Shown: piece by piece, positions 18,579-27,306 of the stretch | Layout of the letters: the number at the start of each line of letters is the position of its first letter | Position numbering within the stretch: position 1 is the stretch's first letter | From: Burkholderiales bacterium | Lineage (GTDB): Bacteria > Pseudomonadota > Gammaproteobacteria > Burkholderiales > Burkholderiaceae_C | Assembly: GCA_003963115.1 (NCBI GenBank) | Contig: RXJQ01000090.1 | Coordinates: forward strand, 1-48,876 | Reading direction: 5' to 3' | DNA: 48,876 bases | Notes under the pieces: model-generated | The model's database searches: none | Seen by the model: the letters and a program-made list of their open reading frames with translations, nothing else | What the model was told of the DNA's origin: nothing | Made by a program: the position numbers and the translations under genes

Positions 18579-20087
18579 ATGTCCGAACACTTTGACGTCT
18601 TGATCGTGGGCGCCGGCCTCTCCGGTATCGGCGCGGCTCACCACCTGCGTCAGAACTGCCCCGACAAGTCGTTCGCGATCCTCGAAGGTCGCGACACCAT
18701 GGGCGGCACCTGGGACCTGTTCCGCTATCCCGGCATCCGCTCCGACTCGGACATGTACACCCTGGGCTACAACTTCAAGCCCTGGACGGAGAAGCAGGTC
18801 ATCGCCGACGGCGACCGCATCCGCAATTACATCAAGGAAGTGGCGCGCGACGGCGGCTTCCAGCAGAAGATCCGCTTCGGCCACAAGGTGGTCAATGCTG
18901 CCTGGTCGAGCGAGACGGCCACCTGGACGCTCGACATCCAGAAGAAGTCCGGCGAGACCGTGCAGCTGACCTGCAACTGGCTGATGATGTGCTCGGGCTA
19001 CTACAACTACGAAGAAGGCTTCACGCCCGAGTTCAAGGGCCGCGACAACTTCAAGGGCCAGGTCATCCACCCGCAGTTCTGGCCCGAGAACTTTGACTAC
19101 AGCGGCAAGCGCGTGGTCGTGATCGGTTCGGGCGCCACCGCCATCACCCTGATCCCCTCGATGACGGACAAGGCCCAGCATGTGACCATGCTGCAGCGCA
19201 CGCCCAGCTATGTGATCTCGGTACCGCAGTTCGACCCGATGGTGCGCGTGCTGCTGAAGTTCCTGCCCGAGATGACGGTCTACAACCTCAGCCGCGCCCG
19301 CAACAACTTCATCACGCAGATGATCTTCAAGCTGTCGCGCAAGTACCCCAACTTCATGCGCAAGCTGCTGCTCAAGCAGGTCAAGGCCCAGGTCGGCCCC
19401 AACTTCGACATGAAGCACTTCACGCCACCTTACAACCCCTGGGATCAGCGCCTGTGCGCCGTACCCAATGGCGACCTGTTCAAGGCCCTGCGCAGGGGCA
19501 AGGCCTCGGTGGTGACCGACCACATCGACAGCTTCGTGGACAAGGGCATCAAGCTCAAGTCCGGCCAGGTGGTCGACGCCGACATCATCATCACGGCCAC
19601 GGGCCTGAACCTGCGCCTGTTCGGCGGCATGCAGATGTCGGTGGACGGCCAGCCGGTGGAGATGAACAAGCACATCTCCTACAAGGGCCTGATGTTCAGC
19701 GACATCCCCAACTTCTCCAACACGCTGGGCTACACCAATGCCTCGTGGACGCTCAAGGCCGACCTGATCGCCGAGTACGTGTGCCGCCTGATCAAGCACA
19801 TGGACAAGACCGGCACCCGCATCGCCGTGGCCCGCCGCGACCCCCATGTCCAGCCTACACAGCTGCTGGAGATGACCTCGGGCTATGTGGCCCGCGCCGA
19901 GGCCCACCTGCCCAAGGGTGCCGACCGTGCGCCGTGGAAGCTCTACCAAAACTACGCCATGGACCGCGAGCAACTGCACAAGGGCAAGCTGGAAGACGGC
20001 GTGATGACCTTCTCCAAGCCGCGCAAGGTGGAACAGGCGCGCGTGGCACCAGCCGCCATCGAGCCGCAGCGCCGCTACGCCAGCTGA
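18579..20087 (+). CDS. Flavin-containing monooxygenase, Baeyer-Villiger type
   Basis: This 502-residue protein has an N-terminal FAD fold (GAGLSG at residues 11-16), then GGTWDLFRYPGIRSDSDMY, which is typical of class B flavin monooxygenases. The Baeyer-Villiger fingerprint FxGxxxHxxxWP is present as FKGQVIHPQFWP (158-169), followed by a second Rossmann motif VVVIGSGATA for NADPH. These enzymes insert oxygen next to ketones or oxidise N and S atoms, using NADPH and O2. The AGGAG ribosome-binding site is eight bases upstream. An AraC regulator follows 91 bp downstream, a pairing often seen for alkane, ketone or steroid catabolism genes. The substrate is unknown. Confidence 0.9.
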   Translation: MSEHFDVLIVGAGLSGIGAAHHLRQNCPDKSFAILEGRDTMGGTWDLFRYPGIRSDSDMYTLGYNFKPWTEKQVIADGDRIRNYIKEVARDGGFQQKIRFGHKVVNAAWSSETATWTLDIQKKSGETVQLTCNWLMMCSGYYNYEEGFTPEFKGRDNFKGQVIHPQFWPENFDYSGKRVVVIGSGATAITLIPSMTDKAQHVTMLQRTPSYVISVPQFDPMVRVLLKFLPEMTVYNLSRARNNFITQMIFKLSRKYPNFMRKLLLKQVKAQVGPNFDMKHFTPPYNPWDQRLCAVPNGDLFKALRRGKASVVTDHIDSFVDKGIKLKSGQVVDADIIITATGLNLRLFGGMQMSVDGQPVEMNKHISYKGLMFSDIPNFSNTLGYTNASWTLKADLIAEYVCRLIKHMDKTGTRIAVARRDPHVQPTQLLEMTSGYVARAEAHLPKGADRAPWKLYQNYAMDREQLHKGKLEDGVMTFSKPRKVEQARVAPAAIEPQRRYAS

Positions 20088-20133
20088 GGCCGCCAATCAG
20101 CCTCCGTTAAGCCTCCATTCAAATGGGCGGTCC

Positions 20134-20156
20134 GTGTGACGCCATCGGCGTCACAC
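20134..20156. promoter_or_regulatory. Perfect 10-bp inverted repeat before the AraC gene
   Basis: Arms GTGTGACGCC and GGCGTCACAC surround ATC, between the monooxygenase stop (20087) and the AraC start (20179). There is no T-run after it, so it is not a classic intrinsic terminator. It may be an operator or an mRNA hairpin ending the monooxygenase message. Confidence 0.45.
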
Positions 20157-20178
20157 AGCCTGGTCAGGCCATGTGAGA

Positions 20179-21303
20179 ATGCCGCGCATGCACGGTGTTC
20201 CGACAGCGCAGCGCGGCATCCCTCATGAGGGCAAGTACATCTCGCTCAACTATGTGCGGGTGCTGCTCGACCACCTGAGGGAGCGGCAGATCAATGTGGC
20301 GCCCGTGATGCGCGCCATGGGCCTGAGCGACTCCGATCTGCTCGACCCCGACGTCTACATCGACCCGGCCTTGCTGCCCATTGCCTTCGAGGCGGCCGAG
20401 GCCCTGAGCGGCGATGGCCACATCGGCCTGCACGCGGGCCAGACCATGAAGAGCGCGCACCTGGGCGCACTGGGCCATCTGCTTTTGAGTTGCACCTGCA
20501 CGCAGGACCTGTTCGATCTGCACACACGCTACAGCGCGCTGATCGGCAACACCACGCGATGCGAGTACCTGGACTATGGGCACGAGACCGTGATGGTGGT
20601 GTACCACCGCCACCCGGTCGTGGCCGGCAGGCAGTTCACCGAGTTCAACCTGGCGGGCTGGCTGACCCTGGCCCGCTGGCTGGCTGGCGAGCACTTCATC
20701 CCCACGCTGGTGGAGCTGAACTTCACCCAACCGGCCGACAACACGGGCTTCGCGGCTTTCGCGCGCTGCCCCGTGCAATACGATGCACCGCAGGTGCGGG
20801 TGCATTTCGACAGGCACATCTTCTCGGCCCGCTTCGCCCATGCGGTGGCCGGCCTGCGCAGCCTGCTGGAGGCCGAACTCAATCGGCGTCTGCCACCGGC
20901 CTCAGACGATGTGCCGCCCTTGCTGCACGACATCCACCAGCGCCTGGGCCGCACGCTGCACAGAGGCTCGCCCAGCCTCACGGCGCTGGCCCAGGATATG
21001 AACCTGTCCGCGCGCCGTTTGCAGCGCATGCTCGATGCGCACCAGACCAGCTTTCGCGAGCTGACCGATGCCGTGCGCCAGCGCCTGGCCCTGGCCTATG
21101 TGGCCGACCCCAAGCTCTCGCTGGTGGAGGTCTCGGTCATGGTGGGCTACACCGAGCAGAGCACGTTTCAACGTGCGTTCAAGCGCTGGACCGGGTACAC
21201 GCCTGGCGAGTACCGGGCCCAGCGCATCGGTGAGCGCGCCTTGATGCCTTCGGGGGATCAGGCGCCCAGTACCGCCAGCAGCAGATCCGCCATGCCCAGG
21301 TAG
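20179..21303 (+). CDS. AraC family transcriptional regulator (OruR/ligand-binding domain type)
   Basis: This protein of about 374 residues has an N-terminal ligand-binding domain of the Arabinose_bd type (starting near YISLNYVRVLLDHLRER) and a C-terminal double HTH. The HTH region reads SLTALAQDMNLSARRLQRMLD, then LSLVEVSVMVGYTEQSTFQRAFKRWTGYTPGEYR. This architecture is that of OruR/ArgR-like activators next to catabolic genes. The probable target is the upstream monooxygenase and perhaps the hydrolase gene opposite. GTG 20173, ATG 20179 and ATG 20188 are all possible starts. The final 46 bases overlap the convergent hydrolase gene. Confidence 0.88.
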   Translation: MPRMHGVPTAQRGIPHEGKYISLNYVRVLLDHLRERQINVAPVMRAMGLSDSDLLDPDVYIDPALLPIAFEAAEALSGDGHIGLHAGQTMKSAHLGALGHLLLSCTCTQDLFDLHTRYSALIGNTTRCEYLDYGHETVMVVYHRHPVVAGRQFTEFNLAGWLTLARWLAGEHFIPTLVELNFTQPADNTGFAAFARCPVQYDAPQVRVHFDRHIFSARFAHAVAGLRSLLEAELNRRLPPASDDVPPLLHDIHQRLGRTLHRGSPSLTALAQDMNLSARRLQRMLDAHQTSFRELTDAVRQRLALAYVADPKLSLVEVSVMVGYTEQSTFQRAFKRWTGYTPGEYRAQRIGERALMPSGDQAPSTASSRSAMPR

Positions 21304-22628
21304 ATCGCGGCCAGCCCCGATCGCTGTGTGGTCTGCACCGAAGTCTGCGCACGCATCACGGGCCGGCTGCCATCGATCAGGTCATCGATGAAACTGCCCA
21401 CCGAGGGCATGTTCAGCTCGGGGATGGCGGTCCCCGCAAAGGTCACGCAGGTCAGCGTATGGGACAAGGCAATGTCACGCGCATTGGGGATGTAGTAGCC
21501 CAGGTTGGATGGCGCCGTGGTCTGCACCATGCTGACCCAGGCATTCACATCCTGCTTCCAGCGCTTCATGATCAGGGTATCGCGTTGAGCGCCCGGTGGT
21601 GCTTGCAGGATGTCGGAAAAGAAGGGCTCGTAGATGAAGCGCGGCAGCACGCGGTCCTCCATCATCGTGGACATTGCGATGCGGTCATGGGGGAACATGC
21701 GGGCCAGCGCGGGCATGACCGAACCGAAGTTGCTCGGGTCCAGCCCATATTGCTGCGAGTTGGGCACGGCCGCCTGGATCCTGGCCACGATGCCATTGGG
21801 CCCGTCGATGCCCCAGACCTTGCGCACGCGGCTATACAGCGGCAGTGTCGGTGCTTGTTCAGGCGTGGCATTGGCTGGCGCATCGAGCAAGGGGCCTGCG
21901 TCGTTGAGCAAGGCCGAGCGCACGGGGTTCAGGGCCTGCTTGAGCCACAGGTAGTTGAGCGTGGAGGCATAGCCACCGGCCGAGAAGCCGGTGACGAAGA
22001 GCTGATCAGGTCGCGCGAGGTTCTTGCCCAGCCACTGCGCCATCAACTGGCCATTGACCGCGCCACGGTGGTAGTAGGCCAGGGGCTTGGCAGGATTGGC
22101 ATCGGTGTAGACCACCGTGGCATTGCCGCCGCCGATGTCCCCCGTGCAGTAGGGCGCATACACGATGTTCCAACCCTGGGTCTGCACCTTCTGCACCAGG
22201 CCCAGGCGGTTGGTGAAGGGCGTCACCATGCCGAAGGACGCCGTGTTGATCAGGCCAAGCGGGCTGCCGCTGGTATGGGCATTGGTGTTGACCAGGGAGG
22301 TCATGTAGTTGGGCGGGATCCCGTCGGGGTTGAGCGCCAGCAACACACCGTTCTTCGGGTCATTGGTGGGCAAAGGCAGGCCCAGGCAGGTGTTCTGCCC
22401 GAAGCAGGCGCCCCCGCCTTCGAACACCACCACCGTCTTGCTCGTCAAGGGTGTGCGGTTGACGAAGAAGCGGTAGGGCGTGCCATTGCCGCACGAGGCG
22501 CCCGACGACGCGGGCAGCTCCACCGTTTCCCATTGGAGGTAGGCCGCCTGGGCCGCACCCACACTCAGGCCGGCCATCAAGCCAACCCAGCCCGCGCGAG
22601 GGTTCGGCATTCTTTTGTTCCACAGCAT
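21258..22628 (-). CDS. Secreted pectinacetylesterase/Notum-like hydrolase, paralog 1
   Basis: This 456-residue protein has a signal peptide (about residues 1-28, ending GAAQA/AY). Its alpha/beta-hydrolase features match the pectinacetylesterase/Notum group: GTPYRFFVNR, VVVFEGGGACF, NIVYAPYCTGD, the nucleophile S216 in VTGFSAGG, an acid in LLNDAGPLLD (D243) and a C-terminal His in ALSHTLT. It probably removes acyl groups from an extracellular ester; pectin itself is not implied. AAGGAG lies nine bases before ATG 22628. A second copy is encoded at 37589-38878, with near-identical N-terminal blocks. The 3' end overlaps the AraC gene by 46 bp. Confidence 0.85.
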   Translation of the reverse strand: MLWNKRMPNPRAGWVGLMAGLSVGAAQAAYLQWETVELPASSGASCGNGTPYRFFVNRTPLTSKTVVVFEGGGACFGQNTCLGLPLPTNDPKNGVLLALNPDGIPPNYMTSLVNTNAHTSGSPLGLINTASFGMVTPFTNRLGLVQKVQTQGWNIVYAPYCTGDIGGGNATVVYTDANPAKPLAYYHRGAVNGQLMAQWLGKNLARPDQLFVTGFSAGGYASTLNYLWLKQALNPVRSALLNDAGPLLDAPANATPEQAPTLPLYSRVRKVWGIDGPNGIVARIQAAVPNSQQYGLDPSNFGSVMPALARMFPHDRIAMSTMMEDRVLPRFIYEPFFSDILQAPPGAQRDTLIMKRWKQDVNAWVSMVQTTAPSNLGYYIPNARDIALSHTLTCVTFAGTAIPELNMPSVGSFIDDLIDGSRPVMRAQTSVQTTQRSGLAAIYLGMADLLLAVLGA

Positions 22629-22891
22629 GTCGAGGTCTCCTTCAATTGATGTGCGTCTCCATGGACGCCCAACTCAATTCAACGAGCTACGAGACCACGC
22701 TGTATTGGGACGAGGAACCAGGCATTCGCTTTGCGCGCCAGGGACAAACCCGCAGGCCTGGACACGCGTTAGGCCACTTGCCAATCGATCACAAATGCCC
22801 AGAATGCCAAACGGAATTCGACGTCAGGTCTACAAGTTCGCATCAATTTGCCGACCTCCATAACGTGTTGCTTTATCGCGCGATCACATCA

Positions 22892-24223
22892 ATGAGCTTG
22901 CTTTCACGCTTGATGGGTTTGTGGGGCCTGGCCAAAAGGCCGGGCATGACTGCGCCAATGCCGTCAACAAAAGCACTGGCGCCGGCGCACGCCTGCACGC
23001 CTGTCGCCTCCCCCAGACAGGCGGAAGTCTTGCTTCACCGTGAAGAAATGCTCGACCGGCAAGGTCGACTGGCTGGCTATCGACTGAGCGATGACGCATC
23101 CGGTAGAGCGCAAGCGGCATCGTGTCAACGGTATCTTGACGCGCTGAAGGTCAGCAACGCACGGCAGCAAGCTGAGCGACGACTGACCGTGATCGAAGTA
23201 CATCTTGACGGCTACAACCACGAAGAATGGACACCACTCTTGGGACCATACACGGTCATCCACATCCGGCTGCCACTCGATCAATCGCCAACGGCCACGC
23301 AGTTGGACACCTTGAAACACCTGTCAGCCAGCGGCGTGCGAACGGCTTTGTCATGGTCGGAGGCCGAAGGTGCATGGGCATCCGCACTGCCTTGCACCTC
23401 GCTTTGCTTCGTGGACTTTGCCTCCATGACTGTGCAACAGTTTGAAGCCTGTGTCTCGCAACTGCATTCGTCATACCCCTCGCTACAGTTGGCCATCGAG
23501 AACGTTGGATCATGGCCGGAACGTCGCCTGTGCGTGTCGCTGGGAACCGCCTTTACCCTGGGCCGCTTTCTCACCACGATTGATGAAGACGCCAGCCAAA
23601 ACAAGGTCACGGACAGCCGCGTGGTGCTCATGGACATGCTCAACCTGGTTCGATCTGAAGGCGATACCTGCGCCCTCGCGGAGACGGCCAAGCGCGACCC
23701 CGGTATTGCCGTGCATATCCTGTCCATGGCCAACTCTGCGGCGTATGGCTGCAACCGGGTATTGACCAGTCTGGATCAGGCCATCTCCGTTTTGGGACGC
23801 GATGTGCTGTATCGCTGGCTCGCCATTTCGGTCTTCCGGCTGGGCAGCCACCGTGAGCATGACAAGGCCCTGCTCGAATTGGCCTTGAGCCGCGCGAAGT
23901 TCTTGGAGTTGATGGCGCGTACCGACGGCGCCACACAGCAGTCCGACGAACTCTTCCTGGTCGGACTGCTGTCATTCATTGATGCACTCTTGGGCATGCC
24001 ACTGAAAGAGGTGCTGACAAAGATGTCCTTGCCGCCCTCTGTCAACGACGTCCTGATGCGCAACGAGGGGCCTTACGCCCCCTATCTGCTGCTGGCGCTG
24101 GCCGTAGAAAAGTGCCAGTTCCAGCGCATAGAGCAATTGGCTGCGATGCAGCACATCGACTCTCAAAACATCAGCTCGTGGCGCAACACGGCCACCCTGT
24201 GGGCAGAACAAGCTGCCCAGTAA
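22892..24223 (+). CDS. EAL-like/HDOD signalling protein with degenerate EAL domain
   Basis: This 443-residue protein starts with the leader MSLLSRLMGLWG typical of EAL-HDOD proteins. The N-terminal half resembles an EAL domain in order (EVLLHREEMLDRQGRLAGYRLSD...) but lacks the EAL triplet and the other metal-binding residues, so it is probably catalytically dead. The C-terminal HDOD domain (about 200-400) is clear: AETAKRDPGIAVHILSMANSAAYG and LTSLDQAISVLGRDVLYRWL. Such proteins (YuxH/CdgJ type) act as partners in motility or chemotaxis control. The reading frame stays open back to about 22646, including a CPEC motif, but the shorter start fits the family better. Confidence 0.8.
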   Translation: MSLLSRLMGLWGLAKRPGMTAPMPSTKALAPAHACTPVASPRQAEVLLHREEMLDRQGRLAGYRLSDDASGRAQAASCQRYLDALKVSNARQQAERRLTVIEVHLDGYNHEEWTPLLGPYTVIHIRLPLDQSPTATQLDTLKHLSASGVRTALSWSEAEGAWASALPCTSLCFVDFASMTVQQFEACVSQLHSSYPSLQLAIENVGSWPERRLCVSLGTAFTLGRFLTTIDEDASQNKVTDSRVVLMDMLNLVRSEGDTCALAETAKRDPGIAVHILSMANSAAYGCNRVLTSLDQAISVLGRDVLYRWLAISVFRLGSHREHDKALLELALSRAKFLELMARTDGATQQSDELFLVGLLSFIDALLGMPLKEVLTKMSLPPSVNDVLMRNEGPYAPYLLLALAVEKCQFQRIEQLAAMQHIDSQNISSWRNTATLWAEQAAQ

Positions 24224-24238
24224 GTGGTTTGGCTGGCT

Positions 24239-26086
24239 CTATGCGATCGTCGTTGTATCCAAAATCTGGGTCACTGAATTACCCAGGTCGTCCAGCGAAG
24301 GCGACACACCCGGCGCCCAGTCACGCGTGTTGATCGTGTAGGCCCAGTCCACGCCATCCCAGCGCGAGACGACGAGTGTCGACCCACCCGGCGTGCTGCC
24401 GGAGCGCGCCGAGCCCGGTGCGCGCGGCCCATTGCCCCAGGCCGCATGCAGGTGGCTGAACTGCACCATGGCGTGGGCTGATGCACCCATGCCGTCATTG
24501 GGGTCACCCACCTCGTTGATCTCGCCATCACCACCATAGACGGCCGGGGTCAGGCGGGTGGACGCCAGGTCCAGCGGGCTGAGGCCCAGGCCCTCGTCTT
24601 CCACAATGACCTGGTGGCTGGTGCGCTTGCTGGCCAGCGTGGGGAAGACCTCGACCTCCGTGATGCCGGCCGGTTGCAGCAAGGTGGTCTTGAGGAAATC
24701 GAAGTAGCTCTTGCCGGTGACTTTCTCCACCACGGCCCCGGCCAGCAGGTAGCCGAAGTTGGAGTACTTGTTGTTGGTGCCGGGCTTGAAATCCAGCGGC
24801 CGGTTGTACATGTAGCGCGCCACGTCGAGCTTGGTGACGGGTCGGCCCAGGCTCATGTCCAGCGCGATCTTGCGCATGTTGTAGGTGGGGTCGAAGCCCG
24901 AACCGGTGCCGGTGTCGTCGTAGCCGCCCATGTGGTCCAGCAGTTGCTGGATGGAGATGGTGTCGCTGCGCGAATCCGCCGGGTTCGAGAAACCCAGCAG
25001 CGGGTAGACCTGGGTCGTGGGCGCGAGTTGCTTGCTGTCGTACAAGGCCTGCACGGCAGCTTCGAGGAACATCTTGCTGCAACTGGCCAGCAAGAAGCGG
25101 TCGGACGGTTGCGTCACGCGGTAGCCGGGCTCGGCCCAGGTGTAGGCCCGGCTGAACTTCATCACCCCGTTCTTGCCGATGGCCAGCTGGGCCGCGCGCA
25201 CACCGTGGGCCTGCATGAAGGTCTGCATGGTGTGGTCCAGCGCCGCCATATTGGCCACCGGCGTGCCGGCCACCGACCAGTGCCGTGCCATGGGGATGTC
25301 CTGCTTGGCGAAGAGGGCCGCATAGCGCGTGTCGGAGCCCACGCCACCGCCTTGCACGCAGATCGGGTAGAGCCCTGCGGCCTTCTGCTTGTCGAACTCG
25401 GCCTGGTAGTCGGCGCTGCTCATGCCGTGCCGTGCCACCCAGGGGCTCACCACGTCGTCGCGGAAGACCGAGCAGTACATGTGGTCACTGGACACCGCCA
25501 CATAGGAGGGCCGGTAGCCCGAGAGGTTGTAGCCGGGCAGTTGCACCTCGGCGTTGAAGACGTCCTGGTAGCTCTCACCCGTGTCGGAGGGGTGGGCATG
25601 CCACTTCACGAAGTTGGGGTTGGGGTGCCAGACCGCGATGTAGCGGCGGTCGCTGGGTGTGCCGTAGATGGCCACCGAGCGCAGCATCATGCGCTGCTCA
25701 TGGGCGCTCTTGTTGAGGTTCTGGAAGGTGCCGGCATTGCCATCGGGGCCCGAGGTCACGCCATGGCGCGCCATCCAGCTGCCCGAGATGCCCTGCTCCA
25801 GCACAGCGGCAAAGACCGCGTTGCCAGCAGTGCCTGTGGCCGACACCAGGGTGGGCACATAGCCCTTGGCCGTCCAGTTGTTGAAGAAGGACTGATAGCC
25901 CTCGCTGTTGACGCCGTGCACCGCCACCCAGGCACTGCCCGGGCGCTGCACCCACACGGCGGCATAGCGGGCATCGCCCGGGTCGCCATACACGCTCAGG
26001 GAGATCATCCTGAAGCCCTGGGCGCTGAGGTTGTTGAAATTGGCTTGGTGTTGGGTGCTGGTCACCCCGTGATAGGCCTGGAACAT
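24239..26086 (-). CDS. Polyglycine-hydrolase-like serine hydrolase with tandem-repeat N-terminal domain
   Basis: This 615-residue protein has two parts. Residues about 5-268 contain five repeats of 45-55 residues with the pattern W-x-A-R-H-G-V/M-(S/T)...F...GY/GL...V...YAAVW/L; this resembles the bacterial tandem repeat domain of fungal polyglycine hydrolases. Residues about 280-600 form a class C beta-lactamase-like domain with S335-C-S-K338 as the SxxK motif and Y441-S-N as the YxN motif. The start at 26086 has AGGAG seven bases upstream. No signal peptide is visible, unlike the secreted fungal enzymes. It probably cleaves peptide or ester bonds; the substrate is unknown. It is divergent from the VOC gene. 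Confidence 0.82.
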   Translation of the reverse strand: MFQAYHGVTSTQHQANFNNLSAQGFRMISLSVYGDPGDARYAAVWVQRPGSAWVAVHGVNSEGYQSFFNNWTAKGYVPTLVSATGTAGNAVFAAVLEQGISGSWMARHGVTSGPDGNAGTFQNLNKSAHEQRMMLRSVAIYGTPSDRRYIAVWHPNPNFVKWHAHPSDTGESYQDVFNAEVQLPGYNLSGYRPSYVAVSSDHMYCSVFRDDVVSPWVARHGMSSADYQAEFDKQKAAGLYPICVQGGGVGSDTRYAALFAKQDIPMARHWSVAGTPVANMAALDHTMQTFMQAHGVRAAQLAIGKNGVMKFSRAYTWAEPGYRVTQPSDRFLLASCSKMFLEAAVQALYDSKQLAPTTQVYPLLGFSNPADSRSDTISIQQLLDHMGGYDDTGTGSGFDPTYNMRKIALDMSLGRPVTKLDVARYMYNRPLDFKPGTNNKYSNFGYLLAGAVVEKVTGKSYFDFLKTTLLQPAGITEVEVFPTLASKRTSHQVIVEDEGLGLSPLDLASTRLTPAVYGGDGEINEVGDPNDGMGASAHAMVQFSHLHAAWGNGPRAPGSARSGSTPGGSTLVVSRWDGVDWAYTINTRDWAPGVSPSLDDLGNSVTQILDTTTIA

Positions 26087-26150
26087 GATCGGGCTCCTGT
26101 GGGATGTGGTGGTGTGAGAAAGCCACTGTCTGCCTGTACCCCCCCTCGCG

Positions 26151-26167
26151 CCATCCCTAGTTGATGG
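26151..26167. promoter_or_regulatory. Inverted repeat CCATC...GATGG with TAGGG core
   Basis: A 5-bp inverted repeat with a 7-base centre, containing ACTAGGGATG on the minus strand, lies about 65 bp upstream of the serine-hydrolase start at 26086. It matches ACTAGGGGTG upstream of the secreted-protein gene at 219 in nine of ten positions. Confidence 0.3.
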
Positions 26168-26235
26168 CCTCGGTCTTTGTGCGGCGCTACAGTCATGCAC
26201 ACCACGTCCAGTCCCACAACTAGCGAGACCCCGTC

Positions 26236-26658
26236 ATGCCCCAAGCCATCCCCTATCTCGCCTTCAACGGCGACTGTGCCGACGCCATGCGCTTTTACGA
26301 ACGTGCGCTCAACGCCAAACTCGAAGTACTGCTCAGCGGCGCCGACTCGCCCATGGCCGCACAGATCCCCAAGGCGTTCCTGCATCGCATCATGCATGCC
26401 CGGCTGGTGATGCCCGATGGCGGCACGCTGTACGCCGGCGATGCGCCCGCCCACCTCCCCTACGAGGGCATCAAGGGGGTGTCCATCACCTTGAACTACG
26501 ACACGACCGAGCAGGCGCAGGCGGTGTTTGCGGCCTTGTCGGAAGGGGGCCACGTGACCATGCCCATGCAGGCCGCGTTCTGGGCCAAGGCCTGGGGCAT
26601 GCTGATCGACAAGTTCGGCACGCCGTGGATCGTCAATGGCGAGTTGCTGCCGATCTGA
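26236..26658 (+). CDS. VOC family protein, PhnB-like
   Basis: This 140-residue protein has the PhnB/DUF3188-type vicinal oxygen chelate fold: IPYLAFNGDCADAMRFYERAL at the start, the MHARLVMPDGGTLYAGDAP strand pair in the middle, and WAKAWGMLIDKFGTPWIVN at the end. The group includes glyoxalase- and bleomycin-resistance-like folds, but PhnB-like members have no proven activity. It is cytoplasmic and of complete length. It is divergent from the serine hydrolase, sharing a 149-bp promoter region, and convergent with the DUF1566 gene 27 bp downstream. Confidence 0.88.
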   Translation: MPQAIPYLAFNGDCADAMRFYERALNAKLEVLLSGADSPMAAQIPKAFLHRIMHARLVMPDGGTLYAGDAPAHLPYEGIKGVSITLNYDTTEQAQAVFAALSEGGHVTMPMQAAFWAKAWGMLIDKFGTPWIVNGELLPI

Positions 26659-26685
26659 AGGGCCACGCAGGCTGGCTGCTGAACC

Positions 26686-27306
26686 TCAATCCTGAGACCG
26701 CACCAGCCGCACGGGCAGGTGAGAGGTGCGCTTGGGCATGTCACCTCGCGCTTCACCCGAGCTCATGTCAACCGCCCAACCGTGCAGAAAGCCCATGCGC
26801 TTGAGCTGTGCGTTGTCGACCCCACGGCTGATGTTGGCGTAGTTGTACTGGTTGACCGAGGCCTGTGCGCCTTCCACATTGGTGGTGCCGGCCCAGTACC
26901 AGTCGGCAGGCGCGGCCGGGAACAGCCGGGCGTACAGGCCTCTTGGCCGGTTGGTTTCACTGACCAGGCGCCGCAACTCGGTGACGCGGGGCAGGCGCCA
27001 GTCCAGGCCATCGGCCTTGCGCCGCGCGGCCGCCAGGGCCAGGGCTTCCTTGTGTGAGGCCAACACGGCCTGGCCACGGCAAGTCTGGCCGTCCCAGTTC
27101 ATGCCCTCCACGCAACGCGCCCAGATCTGCCCATTGTGGTGATCGACCACGGTGCGGCCATCTTCTGCCGGCTGCCAGTCCACTTGGGCCGAGGGCTTTG
27201 GCGGGCTTGCGCCTGGCTCCCCGGCCGTGGCCCAGCCCGCGTGGGCCACCAGCGTGGCCAGCCAGGCCAGCCGGCCCAGCGAGAAGCCCTGCGCGCTCGC
27301 CCTCAT
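26686..27306 (-). CDS. Secreted DUF1566 (Lcl C-terminal domain) protein
   Basis: This 206-residue protein has an N-terminal signal peptide (about residues 1-28, ending WATA/GEP). The DUF1566 pattern follows: GQIWARCVEGMNWDGQTC, then LDWRLPRVTELRRLV, WYWAGTT and a C-terminal VRLVRSQD. The domain is found in surface and adhesion-like proteins and its role is unclear. Two cysteines flanking GMNWDGQT could form a disulfide. Its ATG overlaps the stop of the hybrid histidine kinase (ATGA at 27303-27306), so the two are translationally coupled and the protein may serve the same signal system. Confidence 0.85.
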   Translation of the reverse strand: MRASAQGFSLGRLAWLATLVAHAGWATAGEPGASPPKPSAQVDWQPAEDGRTVVDHHNGQIWARCVEGMNWDGQTCRGQAVLASHKEALALAAARRKADGLDWRLPRVTELRRLVSETNRPRGLYARLFPAAPADWYWAGTTNVEGAQASVNQYNYANISRGVDNAQLKRMGFLHGWAVDMSSGEARGDMPKRTSHLPVRLVRSQD

